Source of the DNA: Streptomyces marincola
GTDB lineage: Bacteria > Actinomycetota > Actinomycetes > Streptomycetales > Streptomycetaceae
NCBI RefSeq assembly: GCF_020410765.1
Contig: NZ_CP084541.1
Span: 744,001-808,000 of the forward strand
Direction: 5' to 3'
DNA length: 64,000 bases
Shown: positions 1 through 9,102 of the stretch, piece after piece
How positions within the stretch are numbered: the stretch's first letter is position 1
Layout of the letters: each line of letters opens with the position of its first letter
Position numbers and translations under genes: made by a program
The notes under the pieces: generated by a model
Told to the model about the DNA's origin: nothing
The model's input: only the letters and a program-made list of their open reading frames with translations
The model's database searches: none

Positions 1-621
1 CCGCCGGTTGCTGGCCGTGCCGCGCCTGGCCGCGCTGGGCGCGAGCACCTCGCCCGTGACCGTGTCGAGCGCGCCCGCGGTGCGGGCCAGGCCGGTGACG
101 CGGTGCCGGAACCGCAGGTCGACCAGGCCGCGCCCGGCGGCCTCGCGGACCCGGCGTTCGAACGGTTCGAGCACGCCGGGTCCCGTGCCCCACGTGATGT
201 GGAAGCGGGGCACGGAGTTGCCGTGCCCCGCGGCGTCGTGGCCCCCGCGCTCCGCCCAGCCGACGACGGGGAAGAAGCGCAGGCCCTGCCGGCGCAGCCA
301 GGCCCGCTTCTCCCCCGCCGCGAAGTCGACGTACGCCTCGGCCCAGCGGCGCGCCCAGTCGTCCTCGGGGCGGTCGAAACCGGCGCTGCCGAGCCAGTCC
401 TGCCAGGCCAGGTCGCGGCTGTCGCGGATGCCGAGCCGCCGCTGCTCAGGGGAGCCGACGAGGAAGAGGCCGCCGAAGGACCAGTGGGCCTGGCCGCCGA
501 GCGAGGCCTCCGGTTCCTGTTCGAGGATGATGACCCGGCGTCCCGCGTCGGCCAGTTCGGCGGCGGCGGTCAGGCCGGCGAGCCCGGCCCCGATCACGAT
601 GACGTCGGCGTCGTACGCCAT
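1..621 (-). CDS. FAD-dependent oxidoreductase, 3' part cut by window edge
   Basis: 207 codons are visible from an ATG at 621; the gene runs off the left edge. The N-terminus carries a Rossmann FAD-binding motif (VIVIGAGLAGLTAAAELA, residues about 6-23), then GGQAHWSFGGLFLV and LGIRDS. This pattern is typical of the COG3573 group of predicted FAD dehydrogenases, distant relatives of 3-ketosteroid dehydrogenases and fumarate reductase flavoproteins. The substrate cannot be told. No signal peptide is seen, so it is probably cytoplasmic. It lies 59 bp downstream of pxpC on the same strand and could be the last gene of that operon, but it is not a standard member of 5-oxoproline loci. Confidence 0.85.
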   Translation of the reverse strand, partial: MAYDADVIVIGAGLAGLTAAAELADAGRRVIILEQEPEASLGGQAHWSFGGLFLVGSPEQRRLGIRDSRDLAWQDWLGSAGFDRPEDDWARRWAEAYVDFAAGEKRAWLRRQGLRFFPVVGWAERGGHDAAGHGNSVPRFHITWGTGPGVLEPFERRVREAAGRGLVDLRFRHRVTGLARTAGALDTVTGEVLAPSAARRGTASNRR

Positions 622-680
622 GGCGGCGACCTCCCGGGCGCTGGTGGGTGGGAAGATCCTCGGCCCGCGGCGGCCCCGCG

Positions 681-1562
681 TCAACGGGCGCGGCAGCGGC
701 GGCCCAGGGGCACGAACCTCAGCGGGGTGCCCGGCGGGGCCTGGGCGGCGGCGGGCAGGTCGGACGCGGGGACGACGCCGATCACGGGGTAGCCGCCGGT
801 GGTGGGGTGGTCGGCGAGGAACACCAGGGGCAGGCCGTTCGGCGGGACCTGCACGGCGCCCAGCACGAGCCCCTCGCTGGGCAGTTCGTCGTGCCGGGCG
901 CGTTTCAGGGCGGGTCCCTGGGTGCGCAGCCCGACGCGGTTGCTCTCCGGAGACACGCGGTAACGCCCCCGGGCGAGCGTGGCCAGGGCGTTCGGGGCGA
1001 ACCAGTCGTCCCTTGGCCCCGGCCGCAGGCGCAGCGCGAGTTCGGCCGGCGGTCCCGGCTGCGGCACCGCGTCGGCGGGCGCGGGCGGCGGGCCGCCGGG
1101 CCCGAGCGGCAGGACCGCGCCGTCGGTCAGGGGCGGCGGGCCGAGCCCGGACAGCAGGTCGGCGGAGCGGCTGCCGAGGACCGCGCCGACCGCGATGCCG
1201 CCGCCGATGGCCAGGTAGGCGCGCACGCCCGCGGTGGCGCGCCCGATGTCGAGGACGGCGCCGGCGGGCACCCGGAACGCCGTTCCCCAGGGCGCGGGCC
1301 GCCCGTCGACGGCGACCGGGCAGGGGGCGCCGGTCACGGCGGCGGTGACGGGCCCGTGCGGCCGGAGCGCGCAGCCGGTGAGCGTGGTCTCCAGGGTGGC
1401 GGCGTGCGGCGGGTTGCCGACGAGGCGGTTGGCGAGCCGGTGCGCGGGCGGGTCGAGGGCGCCGGAGCGGGGCACGCCGAGGTGGGCGTACCCCGCGCGG
1501 CCGAGGTCCTGGACGGTGGTGAGGGCACCGGCCCGCAGGACGGTGAGGGAGCGGTCGCTCAC
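681..1562 (-). CDS. pxpC: 5-oxoprolinase subunit C (biotin-dependent carboxyltransferase-like, KipA type)
   Basis: 293 aa. It is the large partner of PxpB in the ATP-dependent 5-oxoprolinase PxpABC, which opens 5-oxo-L-proline to glutamate in the cytoplasm. The start LTVLRAGALTTVQDLGRAGY and the later VFLADHPTTGGYPVIGVV segment are hallmarks of the carboxyltransferase C-D/AHS2 (KipA) family. The GTG at 1562 is chosen because it overlaps the pxpB stop (GTGA); longer upstream starts would lie inside pxpB. Length is close to the usual 290-330 aa. Third gene of pxpA-pxpB-pxpC, all with 4-base overlaps, implying translational coupling. Confidence 0.93.
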   Translation of the reverse strand: MSDRSLTVLRAGALTTVQDLGRAGYAHLGVPRSGALDPPAHRLANRLVGNPPHAATLETTLTGCALRPHGPVTAAVTGAPCPVAVDGRPAPWGTAFRVPAGAVLDIGRATAGVRAYLAIGGGIAVGAVLGSRSADLLSGLGPPPLTDGAVLPLGPGGPPPAPADAVPQPGPPAELALRLRPGPRDDWFAPNALATLARGRYRVSPESNRVGLRTQGPALKRARHDELPSEGLVLGAVQVPPNGLPLVFLADHPTTGGYPVIGVVPASDLPAAAQAPPGTPLRFVPLGRRCRAR

Positions 1563-2179
1563 GCGGGGGTCTCCGGGACGAAGCGGACTCGGGTACCGGG
1601 GGCGAGGAGGGCGGCGGGCTCGCGTCCCGTGTCCCACAGCACGGCGTCGGTGGTGCCGATGAGCTGCCAGCCGCCGGGCGAGGCGCCGGGGTAGACGCCG
1701 GTCCAGGCGTCGGCCAGGGCCACGGAGCCGGGTGGGACGCGGGTCCTGGGCGTGGCCCTGCGCGGCACGGCGTACCGTTCGGGCAGGCCGGTGAGGTAGC
1801 CGAACCCGGGGGCGAAGCCGCAGAACGCCACGCGGTAGACGCCCGCCGCGTGGATCTCGGCCACGTCCTCGGGCCCGACGCCCCAGAGTGCGGCGACGTC
1901 GGCGAGGTCGGGGCCGTCGTACCGCACGCGGAGGGTGACGTCCCGGCCGGTCGAGGCCGGGACCGGGGGCACCTCCCAGGTGGCGAGCCGCCGGGCGAGA
2001 GCGGCCGGGTCGCGCACGTCGTCGATCAGGACGGTGCGCGCGGCCGGCACGATCTCCCCGGTGCCCGGCAGTTCGTTCGCGGCCCGGCGGCGCAGCAGTT
2101 CGGCGTGCAGGGCCCGGGCCGCCTCGCCGGTGGGCAGTTCGACGAGGAGCGCGTGCTCCCCGGCCGGCAGGATTCTCAC
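1559..2179 (-). CDS. pxpB: 5-oxoprolinase subunit B (allophanate hydrolase subunit 1/KipI family)
   Basis: 206 aa AHS1/KipI protein. The N-terminus (ILPAGEHALLVELPTGE) and the central AFCGFAPGFGYLTGLPERY segment are diagnostic; the last resembles the GFxPGFxYL signature of the family. It works with PxpC and PxpA in 5-oxoproline hydrolysis; the related Bacillus KipI also inhibits a sporulation kinase, but nothing here suggests that role. The GTG start at 2179 overlaps the pxpA stop by four bases, and pxpB in turn overlaps pxpC in the same way. Confidence 0.93.
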   Translation of the reverse strand: MRILPAGEHALLVELPTGEAARALHAELLRRRAANELPGTGEIVPAARTVLIDDVRDPAALARRLATWEVPPVPASTGRDVTLRVRYDGPDLADVAALWGVGPEDVAEIHAAGVYRVAFCGFAPGFGYLTGLPERYAVPRRATPRTRVPPGSVALADAWTGVYPGASPGGWQLIGTTDAVLWDTGREPAALLAPGTRVRFVPETPA

Positions 2180-2949
2180 GCGAACGGCTCCAGACGCAGC
2201 CCGGCCGCCCGCAGCCCGTCCCGCACCCGCGCGGCCAGGTCGCGGGCGCCCTCGGTGTCGCCGTGCACGCACAGGGAACGGGCGCGCACGCGGACCGTTC
2301 CGCCGTCGCGCGCGGTGACCTGCCCGTCCCTGGCGATGCCGACCGAGCGGGCGACGACCTCGTCCGCGTCGGTGAGGACCGCGCCCTCCGCGCGGCGCGG
2401 CACGAGGGTGCCGGCCGCGGTGTAGGCGCGGTCCGCGAACGCCTCGGAGACGGCGGGGAGTCCGGCGCGCCTGGCGGCCCGGTGCAGCCGCGAGCCAGGC
2501 AGGCCGAGGACCGGCAGGCCGAGGCCGGTGAGGGCGACGCCCTCGGCGACGGCCTCGGCCTGCTCCTCGTCGTGCACGGTGCGGTTGTACAGGGCGCCGT
2601 GGGGTTTGACGTACCGCACGCGGGTTCCGGCGGCGCGGGCGAAGGTCTCCAGCGCGCCGATCTGGTAGGCCGTCTCGGCGGCCAGTTCCGCGGGGGGCAC
2701 GTCCATGGCGCGGCGGCCGAAGCCGGCCAGGTCGCGGTAGGCGACGTGGGCGCCGATGGCCACGCCGCGCCGGGCCGCGAGTTCGCAGACGCGGCGCATG
2801 GTGGGCGGGTCGCCCGCGTGGAAGCCGCAGGCGACGTTGGCGCTGGTGACGATGTCGAGCAGCGCCTCGTCGTCGGTGAGGTGCCAGCGGCCGAAGCCTT
2901 CCCCGAGGTCGGCGTTCAGGTCGATGGTCGCCGTGTCGTTGCCGGTCAT
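2176..2949 (-). CDS. pxpA: 5-oxoprolinase subunit A (LamB/YcsF family)
   Basis: 257 aa, the usual family length of about 250. The N-terminus IDLNADLGEGFGRW, the NVACGFHAGDP block and the VKPHGALYN motif are the three classical LamB/YcsF signatures, so the call is secure. PxpA, PxpB and PxpC together hydrolyse 5-oxoproline, a spontaneous glutamine/glutathione damage product, to glutamate. The ATG at 2949 overlaps the stop of the upstream DUF1445 gene (ATGA). The order DUF1445-pxpA-pxpB-pxpC behind a transporter parallels the Bacillus ycs/kip locus. Confidence 0.95.
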   Translation of the reverse strand: MTGNDTATIDLNADLGEGFGRWHLTDDEALLDIVTSANVACGFHAGDPPTMRRVCELAARRGVAIGAHVAYRDLAGFGRRAMDVPPAELAAETAYQIGALETFARAAGTRVRYVKPHGALYNRTVHDEEQAEAVAEGVALTGLGLPVLGLPGSRLHRAARRAGLPAVSEAFADRAYTAAGTLVPRRAEGAVLTDADEVVARSVGIARDGQVTARDGGTVRVRARSLCVHGDTEGARDLAARVRDGLRAAGLRLEPFA

Positions 2950-3740
2950 GCCACTCGGTACTCCTTGTCCCGCGCGTCGGTAATGAACATATAGCCGGGG
3001 GCGTGGGTGATGGCGAAGGGAATCCGCGCGGCCATCAGCGCCGCCTGGGGGGTGACGCCGCAGGCCCAGAAGACCGGCACGTCGCCGGGCAGCAGGTCCA
3101 CGCGGTCGCCGAAGTCGGGCCGGTCGAGGTCGCGGATGCCGAGGTGGGCGCCGTCGCCGACGTGCACGGGGCCGCCGTGGGCGGCGGGGATGGAGGCGCT
3201 GGCGCGCCACGCGCCGGCCACGAGCCGGGCGGGCACGGGCCGCATCGACACCACGAGCGGGCCGCTCAGCCGTCCGCCGGGCCGGCAGGGGCGGTTGGTG
3301 AGGTACATCGGCACGTTGCGGCCCTGTTCGACGTGCCGCAGCGGGATGCCCGCCTCGGTGAGCGCGTTCTCGAAGGTGAAGCTGCATCCGAGGAGGAACG
3401 TCACCAGGTCCTCGCGCCAGTGGCCGCGTACGTCGCCCGGCTCGTCGACGAGCGTGCCGTCCTCCCAGACGCGGTAGCGGGGCAGGTCGGTGCGCAGGTC
3501 GGCGTCGGGGGCGAGCCCGGTGTGCCAGGCGCCGGGCGCGGTGACGTCGAGCACGGGGCAGGGCTGCGGGTTGAGCCGGCAGAACTGCTCCAGGTCGGTG
3601 GCCCAGTCGGAGGGCACGGAGACGAGGTTGGCCTGGAGGTGGCCCGGGGCCCAGCCGGCCGTGGGCCGGGCGCCGCCGGCGCGGAAGTGGGCGCGGGCCG
3701 CCGCGGGGCTCAGGTGCGGGGGTGCTTCCGGAGTGGTCAT
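2946..3740 (-). CDS. DUF1445 family putative hydro-lyase (YcsI-like)
   Basis: 264 aa, matching the family length (about 260-270). Features seen: an N-terminal RAHFRAGGARPTAGWAPGH segment, TFLLGCSFTFENAL in the middle, NVPMYLTNRPC, VSMRPVP, and a C-terminal FWACGVTPQAA block followed by HAPGYMFITD. These are typical of DUF1445/YcsI proteins, which are annotated as putative hydro-lyases without firm biochemistry. It is translationally coupled to pxpA (ATGA) and sits 74 bp after the MFS gene. Its repeated presence in pxp operons suggests a related step in 5-oxoproline or D-glutamate metabolism, but that is inference from context. Confidence 0.9.
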   Translation of the reverse strand: MTTPEAPPHLSPAAARAHFRAGGARPTAGWAPGHLQANLVSVPSDWATDLEQFCRLNPQPCPVLDVTAPGAWHTGLAPDADLRTDLPRYRVWEDGTLVDEPGDVRGHWREDLVTFLLGCSFTFENALTEAGIPLRHVEQGRNVPMYLTNRPCRPGGRLSGPLVVSMRPVPARLVAGAWRASASIPAAHGGPVHVGDGAHLGIRDLDRPDFGDRVDLLPGDVPVFWACGVTPQAALMAARIPFAITHAPGYMFITDARDKEYRVA

Positions 3741-3814
3741 GGCCTGGTCCTGCCTTTCCTGTTCCTGATGTGGGTGCGGGTGCGGTGCGTGCGCGGCCGT
3801 GCGGGCGGGGCGGT

Positions 3815-5092
3815 TCAGGTGAGTTCGCGGCCCTTGGTCTCGGGGAGGCCGAGGAGGGCGAGCAGGGCGAGGCCGTAGCCGGCCGCGCCGAACACCAGGG
3901 CGCCGCCGACGCCCATGCTGTCGGCCATGAAGCCGACGAGCCCGGGGAAGAAGGCGCCGGCGGCGCGGCCGGTGTTGTAGGTGAACCCCTGTCCTGTGCC
4001 GCGCACTTCGGCCGGGTACAGCTCGGCGAGGAAGGAGCCGAAGCAGCTGAAGACGGCGGACATGCAGAACCCGAGCGGGAAGCCGAGGACCATCACCAGG
4101 GTGTCGGCGCCCTCGGGGAGGTTGGTGTAGACGAGGATCGCGACCGCGGAGAGCACCGCGAACAGCGCGACGTTGTTCCTGCGGCCGAGCCGGTCGGTGA
4201 CCCAGCCGCCGGTCAGGTAGCCGGTGAACGCGCCGGTGATGAGGAAGGCCAGGTAGCCGCCGGTGCCGACGACGGTCAGGCCGCGTTCGTCGTCGAGGTA
4301 GGTCGGCACCCAGGTCGCCAGGGTGTAGTAACCGCCTTGCACGCCGGTGGACATGAGGACGGCGAACAGGGTCGGGCGGAGCAGTCCGCGGCGGAAGATG
4401 GCGCGGAACGAGCCGCGGTCCGGGCTGCGCCGGCGCCGTTCCGCCGCCTCGGGCGCGTCCTGCACCTGCCGCCGCACCCAGACGACGAGCAGGGCGGGCA
4501 GGGCGCCGGTGAGGAACATGACGCGCCAGGCGGTGTCGTCCTCGAAGATCTGGAAGACGAGCGTCCACACCAGCACGGCGAGCGCCCAGCCGACGGCCCA
4601 CGAACTCTGGATGTAGGCGAGGGTCCTGCCGCGGTGCCGGGGTGAGGCGTACTCGGCGACGAGGATCGCGCCGACCGCCCACTCGCCGCCGAAGCCCAGG
4701 CCCTGAAGGGCGCGAAAGACCAGCAGCGTCTCGTAGGTGGGTGCCAGGCCGCACAGGAGGGTGAACGTGGCGTACGTGGCGACCGTGATCATCAGGGCCC
4801 TGACGCGGCCGATGCGGTCGGCCAGGATGCCGGCCGCGGCGCCGCCGACGGCCGACGACACGAGGGTGACCGTGGTCAGCAGGCCGGTCCTGCCCGAGTC
4901 GAGCAGGAAGTACGCCTCGATGGCGACCATGCTCAGCGGCAGGGTGAAGAAGTCGTAGGAGTCCAGGCCGTACCCGCCGAAGGCCCCGGCGAACGCGCGG
5001 CGTCCGCGCGGCCCGAGGGCCCGTAACCAGGCCAGGGGGCCGGTGTCTTCGTGGGCGCCGGACGGGGCGGCGGGTGGTGCGGGTGTGCTCAT
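3815..5092 (-). CDS. MFS transporter, probable organic-acid/5-oxoproline uptake
   Basis: 425 aa with about 12 predicted membrane segments. MFS signatures are present: GILADRIGRVRAL in the loop after helix 2 (motif A) and the repeat copy GGWVTDRLGRRNN in the second half; FGGEWAVGAILVAEY resembles the metabolite:H+ symporter and sialate-symporter (SHS) subfamilies. The ATG at 5092 is preceded at about 6 nt by GAGGTG; an upstream in-frame ATG near 5197 lacks this and would add a Cys-rich leader. First gene of the operon and divergent from a GntR regulator, so it probably imports the substrate of the downstream 5-oxoprolinase. Confidence 0.88.
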   Translation of the reverse strand: MSTPAPPAAPSGAHEDTGPLAWLRALGPRGRRAFAGAFGGYGLDSYDFFTLPLSMVAIEAYFLLDSGRTGLLTTVTLVSSAVGGAAAGILADRIGRVRALMITVATYATFTLLCGLAPTYETLLVFRALQGLGFGGEWAVGAILVAEYASPRHRGRTLAYIQSSWAVGWALAVLVWTLVFQIFEDDTAWRVMFLTGALPALLVVWVRRQVQDAPEAAERRRRSPDRGSFRAIFRRGLLRPTLFAVLMSTGVQGGYYTLATWVPTYLDDERGLTVVGTGGYLAFLITGAFTGYLTGGWVTDRLGRRNNVALFAVLSAVAILVYTNLPEGADTLVMVLGFPLGFCMSAVFSCFGSFLAELYPAEVRGTGQGFTYNTGRAAGAFFPGLVGFMADSMGVGGALVFGAAGYGLALLALLGLPETKGRELT

Positions 5093-5281
5093 GTGCACCT
5101 CGCAGATGTGAGAAAACCAGCGCGAGATCGACTGATTCGCCCGGCAGTTCAGGCTGCCTTGCCGAACAAGGTAGAGGATCGTTGAACAATCCCGCAATAC
5201 TCACGTTGTCCTGTTCTCGGTTCTGCGATTAACTGCCCTGGCGGGGGCGGGATTCGGGGCCACGGGCGGAGGACGGAACAC
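5093..5281. promoter_or_regulatory. Divergent promoter region of the 5-oxoproline operon and its GntR regulator
   Basis: 189 bp between two divergently oriented starts. It is less GC-rich than the flanking genes and contains TTGAACAA at 5182-5189, a TTG-N2-CAA half-site pair of the kind FadR-type GntR proteins can bind; a partial copy (CGAACAAG) lies at 5163-5170. I see no clear -35/-10 pair. Confidence 0.4.
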
Positions 5282-5977
5282 GTGACGGACACCGGGGAGG
5301 CACTCGCCGGGCTCGCCGACGACCGCGTGCTGCTGGGACGCACGAGCACCGCGGAACGGGTCGCCGACATCCTGCGCACCCGCATCGCCGAGGGGTACTT
5401 CAGGCCCGAGGCCCAGCTGCCGGAGAAGGCCATCGCCACGGCGCTCGGCGTCTCGCGCAACACGCTCAGGGAGGCGTTCCGGCTGCTCACCCACGAGCGG
5501 CTGCTGGTCCACGAGCTGAACCGCGGCGTGTTCGTCCGGGTCCTCACGGTCGAGGACCTCATCGACATCTACCGGGTGCGCCGCCTGCTGGAGTGCGCCG
5601 CGCTGCGCGGTCTCGGCCGGCCGCCGTTCCCCGTGGCCGGGCTCGAAGCCGCCGTCGCCACCGGCGAGGAGGCCGCGCGGGCGGGCCTGTGGCGCGACCT
5701 GGGCACGGCGAACATCCGCTTCCACCAGGAGCTGGTGGCGCTGGCCGGCAGCCCGCGCACGAACGAGGTGATGCGCGGCATCCTCGCCGAACTGCGCCTG
5801 GTCTTCCACGTGATGGAGGACCCGCGCCGGTTCCACGAGCCGTACCTGCCGCGCAACCGGGAGATCCTGCGGGCCCTGGCGGCCGGCGACGCGGTCGGGG
5901 CCGAGGCGCTGCTCGCCGCCTATCTGGACGACTCGCGGCGCCAGTTGGCCGAGGCGTACGGGCGCCGGCTCGGCTGA
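5282..5977 (+). CDS. GntR family transcriptional regulator, FadR/FCD subfamily
   Basis: 231 aa. The N-terminal winged helix (about residues 18-85) contains LPEKAIATALGVSRNTLREA, the typical GntR recognition helix, followed by LNRGVFVR. The all-helical FCD effector domain follows (about 90-220) with metal/ligand-type residues in IRFHQELVALAGS and an EPYLPRNREILRAL stretch that supplies a His/Arg-rich pocket. The GTG start is preceded by GGAGGA about 8 nt upstream. It probably represses the divergent MFS-DUF1445-pxp operon in response to 5-oxoproline or a related acid (inference from position). Confidence 0.9.
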   Translation: MTDTGEALAGLADDRVLLGRTSTAERVADILRTRIAEGYFRPEAQLPEKAIATALGVSRNTLREAFRLLTHERLLVHELNRGVFVRVLTVEDLIDIYRVRRLLECAALRGLGRPPFPVAGLEAAVATGEEAARAGLWRDLGTANIRFHQELVALAGSPRTNEVMRGILAELRLVFHVMEDPRRFHEPYLPRNREILRALAAGDAVGAEALLAAYLDDSRRQLAEAYGRRLG

Positions 5978-5989
5978 GCCGGTGCCCGT

Positions 5990-6010
5990 CCCGCCGCGGG
6001 GCGCGGCGGG
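5990..6010. terminator. Bidirectional hairpin between GntR and amylase genes
   Basis: CCCGCCGC / GCGGCGGG, 8-bp stem with a 5-nt GGGGC loop, lying between two convergent stop codons (5977 and 6020). No T-tract, as is common for actinomycete terminators. Confidence 0.55.
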
Positions 6011-6019
6011 GCCGCCCCG

Positions 6020-9007
6020 CTATCTGAGGTAGGGGCCCGGGGCGCCGACGCGGCCCGGCGTGCCGTCCCCGGTGTCGAGCACGTACACGCGGGCGTTGCC
6101 CTTGCCCGGGGCCTCGATGTCCAGCGTGCCCCCGGTGACCTCGACGGTGCGGCCCGTGACCACGTCGGTCCACCTGCCGTCGGGGATGCCGGTGAACCGG
6201 GCGCCGCCCGACACGGTGACCAGCGCGAAGCTGTCCGTTCCCGCGTCGGTCCAGCGGCGTTTGAACGCCATCCCGCCGCTGACGCCCTCCGTGGAGTACT
6301 GGCCCATCTGGAGGGCGGGCACCGCACGGCGGATCTGGTTCAGCCGCTGCACGTGCTCGACCAGGGGGTGCTCAAGCGTCCTGGCCACGGGCCCATCGGC
6401 CGCGACGACCTCGCCGAAGTCCCCCGCCTGGATGTGCCCTTCGAGGTGGTCGCCGAAGTAGGCGCGGCCGGTGGTGGCCAGCGGGCAGGACGGGCCGCAG
6501 TCGATCCGCTCCCCCGCCTGGAACTCGATCTCCGATCCGTAGTAGAGCGTCGGGATGCCCCGGAAGGTCCACATCAGCGACATGTTCTCCGCCCACGCGT
6601 CGGTCCCGCCCGCGTAGCGGTTGCCGCTCTTGTTCGGCCCGTAGTCGTGGCTGTCGACGTAGACGACGTTGTACGTGGCGTCGTTGGTCGCGTCGTCGGA
6701 GTCGCGGCCGTTGTGGAAGGCGTTGGCCGCGTCGCCGAAGTTCATGTGCATCCGCATGTCGATGATGTGCATGCCGGAGAAGCGGCTGCGGTCGGGCGCG
6801 TGGTACTCGTTACCGTCGAGGAAGGCGTTGTCCGAGGTCGGCTGCCCGGCCGGGCCGACGCCGTTCTCGTGCGCGTACTCCTCAAGCACCGCCTCGGCGT
6901 CGTCCGGGCTGTACGCGCGCCGCGGCTGCCACGTGAAGAACTGCGCGGAGTGGTTGACCGAGCCGCGGTTCCACTTGTCGTTGACGAACGCGGCGACCTC
7001 GCCGAAGACGAAGAAGTTCGCCGCCTTCTCCGCGCCGAACCGCTCCTCGACCCGCTCGTACATCGCGGGCAGGAAGTGCCGGGTCCACATGACCCGCGGT
7101 ATGTGCACGGCCGTGTCGACGCGGAAGCCGTCCACGCCCATGTCGATGAACCGGTTGTAGGCGTTGATCAGGTAGTCCCGCACGGTGGCGTTCTCGGTGT
7201 TGAGATCCGCGAGGTCGTCGTGCAGCCAGCAGCTCCTTGAGTCCTCGCCCTCCCAGTTGCCGATCCAGCACTGGTGGTAGAACTCCTCGGGGAACATGCC
7301 CGAGGTCGGGCTCGGCCACTGGCACTCGTAGATGCGGTAGCCCTCGGGGCTCGTCCACTGGGTGGGCTGCCCCCAGCGCACGCACGTGTTGGCCGCCGGC
7401 TCCTCGGTCGACCACAGGTCGCCGTTGTAGGGGTAGCCCCTCTCGTCCTCCTCCAGCGGGTCGTAGGCGCGGCCCTCCTCGGGAACGTCGTAGTACCAGT
7501 CCCACTGCTCGTCCCGCACGCCGTAGGCCGTCGGCGTGTACAGGCCCCGGGCGCCCCAGCGCGAGCTGTGGTTGTAGACCACGTCCTGGTAGATCTTCAT
7601 GCCCTTGGCGTGCGCGGCGTTGATGAGGTCCTGGTAGGTCGCGCCGGACGATTCGAGGCGCGGGTCCACCCGGTAGAAGTCCCAGCCGTGGTAGCCGTGG
7701 TAGTCGTAGTCGGAGCGGTTCAGCACCACGGGCGTGATCCACACCGCGGAGAAGCCGAGCCCCTTGATGTAGTCGAGCCGGTCGATCAGCCCCCGGAAGT
7801 CCCCGCGGAACATCGGGTCGTCGTGCGCGGCGTTCCCCGACCGCTCGTGCAGGCCGCCGCCGCGGTTGTTGGCGCTGTCCCCGTCGTTGAAGCGTGCGGT
7901 CAGCACGAAGTAGATCGGGTCCCGCCGCGGGTCGGTGCCGATCGGCTCGCCCGGCGCGGGCGCGGGCGGCGCGTCGCCGGTCGTGACCGCGACCGGCGGG
8001 GTGGGCTCCGACAGGTTGCCCGCCGCGTCCCTGGCCAGCACGGTGAACGTGTAGCGGGTGCGCGGCCTGAGGTCCGTCGCCGACCAGACGGTCGAGGCGG
8101 TGTCCACGACCACCGTGCCGGGCGGGCCGCCGGCGACCGTCACGCGGTAGCCGGTGACCCCGACGTCGTCGCGCGCGGCGTCCCAGCGCAGCAGCACGCC
8201 GACCCCGTCCACGTCGGCGGTCAGGTTCGCCGGCGCGGACGGCGCCTCGGTGTCCGGCTCCCGCCCCGCGCACGGGTCGGTGGCGTCCGGCACGACCTGC
8301 CGGTCCCGCACGGTGGTGAGCCCGGTGCCGATGCGGTAGTCGGCGCCGTTGTTGTTGTCCCAGGTGCCCGCGCCGTTGTTGAACGCGGCGGTCAGCCCGG
8401 ACGCCCCGCCCAGGTCGACCGTCCGCTTCACCCAGCCGGGGCACGCCTCGGCCATGCCCACGCCGGGCACGGAGGTCCAGGCGCCGCCGTCGGGGCGGTA
8501 GTGCAGGTTCACGGTGCGCCAGCCGAGCGTCGCGGTCGCGTAGTACACCTCGGCCGTGTTCCGGCCGGGGTCCGGGTCCCCGCCGGGGCCGCACGGGTCG
8601 GACACGGCCGTCTCGCCGTCCCTGACCGTGACGGGACCCGCGCCCAGCCGGTAGTCCTCGCCGTCGTTGTTGTCCCACGTGCCGGCGCCGTCGGTGAACG
8701 CGGCGGTCAGCCCGGACGCCCCGCCCAGGTCGACCGTCCGCTTCACCCAGCCGGCGCAGGCCGGTTCCATGGGCAGCCCCGGCGGGTCGGTCCACCCGCC
8801 CCCCTCGGGGGCGTAGTGCAGGTGGTACGCCGACCAGTCGCGGCTTTCCGTCCAGTAGAAGACCGTCGCGTTGTTGGCGGCCGGGGCCGCGTCGTCCGCG
8901 GCCGGGTCACCGGCCGCGGGAGTGGTGGTCGCCAGCAGGGCGACCAGCAGGCCGAGCACGGGCCACAGGCGCCCGGGCGCGGGGTGTCTTGCCAGCCAGG
9001 ATCTCAT
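6020..9007 (-). CDS. Secreted GH13 alpha-amylase with two CBM25-like modules and an FnIII domain
   Basis: 995 aa from ATG 9007; AGGAG lies about 13 nt upstream. Order: signal peptide (1 to about 33, ending near TPAAGDPA); two roughly 90-aa repeats at about 45-135 and 150-240 with WxxxxLHY and AGTWDNN motifs, typical of starch-binding CBM25-type modules; an FnIII domain (about 260-345); the GH13 barrel (about 370-990). GH13 regions are visible: DVVYNHSS (I), GFRVDTAVH with the nucleophile Asp (II, about 627), FGEV with the acid/base Glu (III, about 667) and VYVDSHD (IV, about 785). It degrades extracellular starch or related alpha-glucans. The start region has direct repeats like those of regulated Streptomyces amylase promoters. 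Pullulanase or maltogenic activity cannot be excluded. Confidence 0.93.
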   Translation of the reverse strand: MRSWLARHPAPGRLWPVLGLLVALLATTTPAAGDPAADDAAPAANNATVFYWTESRDWSAYHLHYAPEGGGWTDPPGLPMEPACAGWVKRTVDLGGASGLTAAFTDGAGTWDNNDGEDYRLGAGPVTVRDGETAVSDPCGPGGDPDPGRNTAEVYYATATLGWRTVNLHYRPDGGAWTSVPGVGMAEACPGWVKRTVDLGGASGLTAAFNNGAGTWDNNNGADYRIGTGLTTVRDRQVVPDATDPCAGREPDTEAPSAPANLTADVDGVGVLLRWDAARDDVGVTGYRVTVAGGPPGTVVVDTASTVWSATDLRPRTRYTFTVLARDAAGNLSEPTPPVAVTTGDAPPAPAPGEPIGTDPRRDPIYFVLTARFNDGDSANNRGGGLHERSGNAAHDDPMFRGDFRGLIDRLDYIKGLGFSAVWITPVVLNRSDYDYHGYHGWDFYRVDPRLESSGATYQDLINAAHAKGMKIYQDVVYNHSSRWGARGLYTPTAYGVRDEQWDWYYDVPEEGRAYDPLEEDERGYPYNGDLWSTEEPAANTCVRWGQPTQWTSPEGYRIYECQWPSPTSGMFPEEFYHQCWIGNWEGEDSRSCWLHDDLADLNTENATVRDYLINAYNRFIDMGVDGFRVDTAVHIPRVMWTRHFLPAMYERVEERFGAEKAANFFVFGEVAAFVNDKWNRGSVNHSAQFFTWQPRRAYSPDDAEAVLEEYAHENGVGPAGQPTSDNAFLDGNEYHAPDRSRFSGMHIIDMRMHMNFGDAANAFHNGRDSDDATNDATYNVVYVDSHDYGPNKSGNRYAGGTDAWAENMSLMWTFRGIPTLYYGSEIEFQAGERIDCGPSCPLATTGRAYFGDHLEGHIQAGDFGEVVAADGPVARTLEHPLVEHVQRLNQIRRAVPALQMGQYSTEGVSGGMAFKRRWTDAGTDSFALVTVSGGARFTGIPDGRWTDVVTGRTVEVTGGTLDIEAPGKGNARVYVLDTGDGTPGRVGAPGPYLR

Positions 9008-9102
9008 CGTCCGTACGGCTCTCCTTGCGAGATCGGCCGCCGGAGCGGCCGTGGGGGATGGCAAGCCGTCAGCTGCGCGCCTCAACTCCGGCAGTCGATT
9101 GC

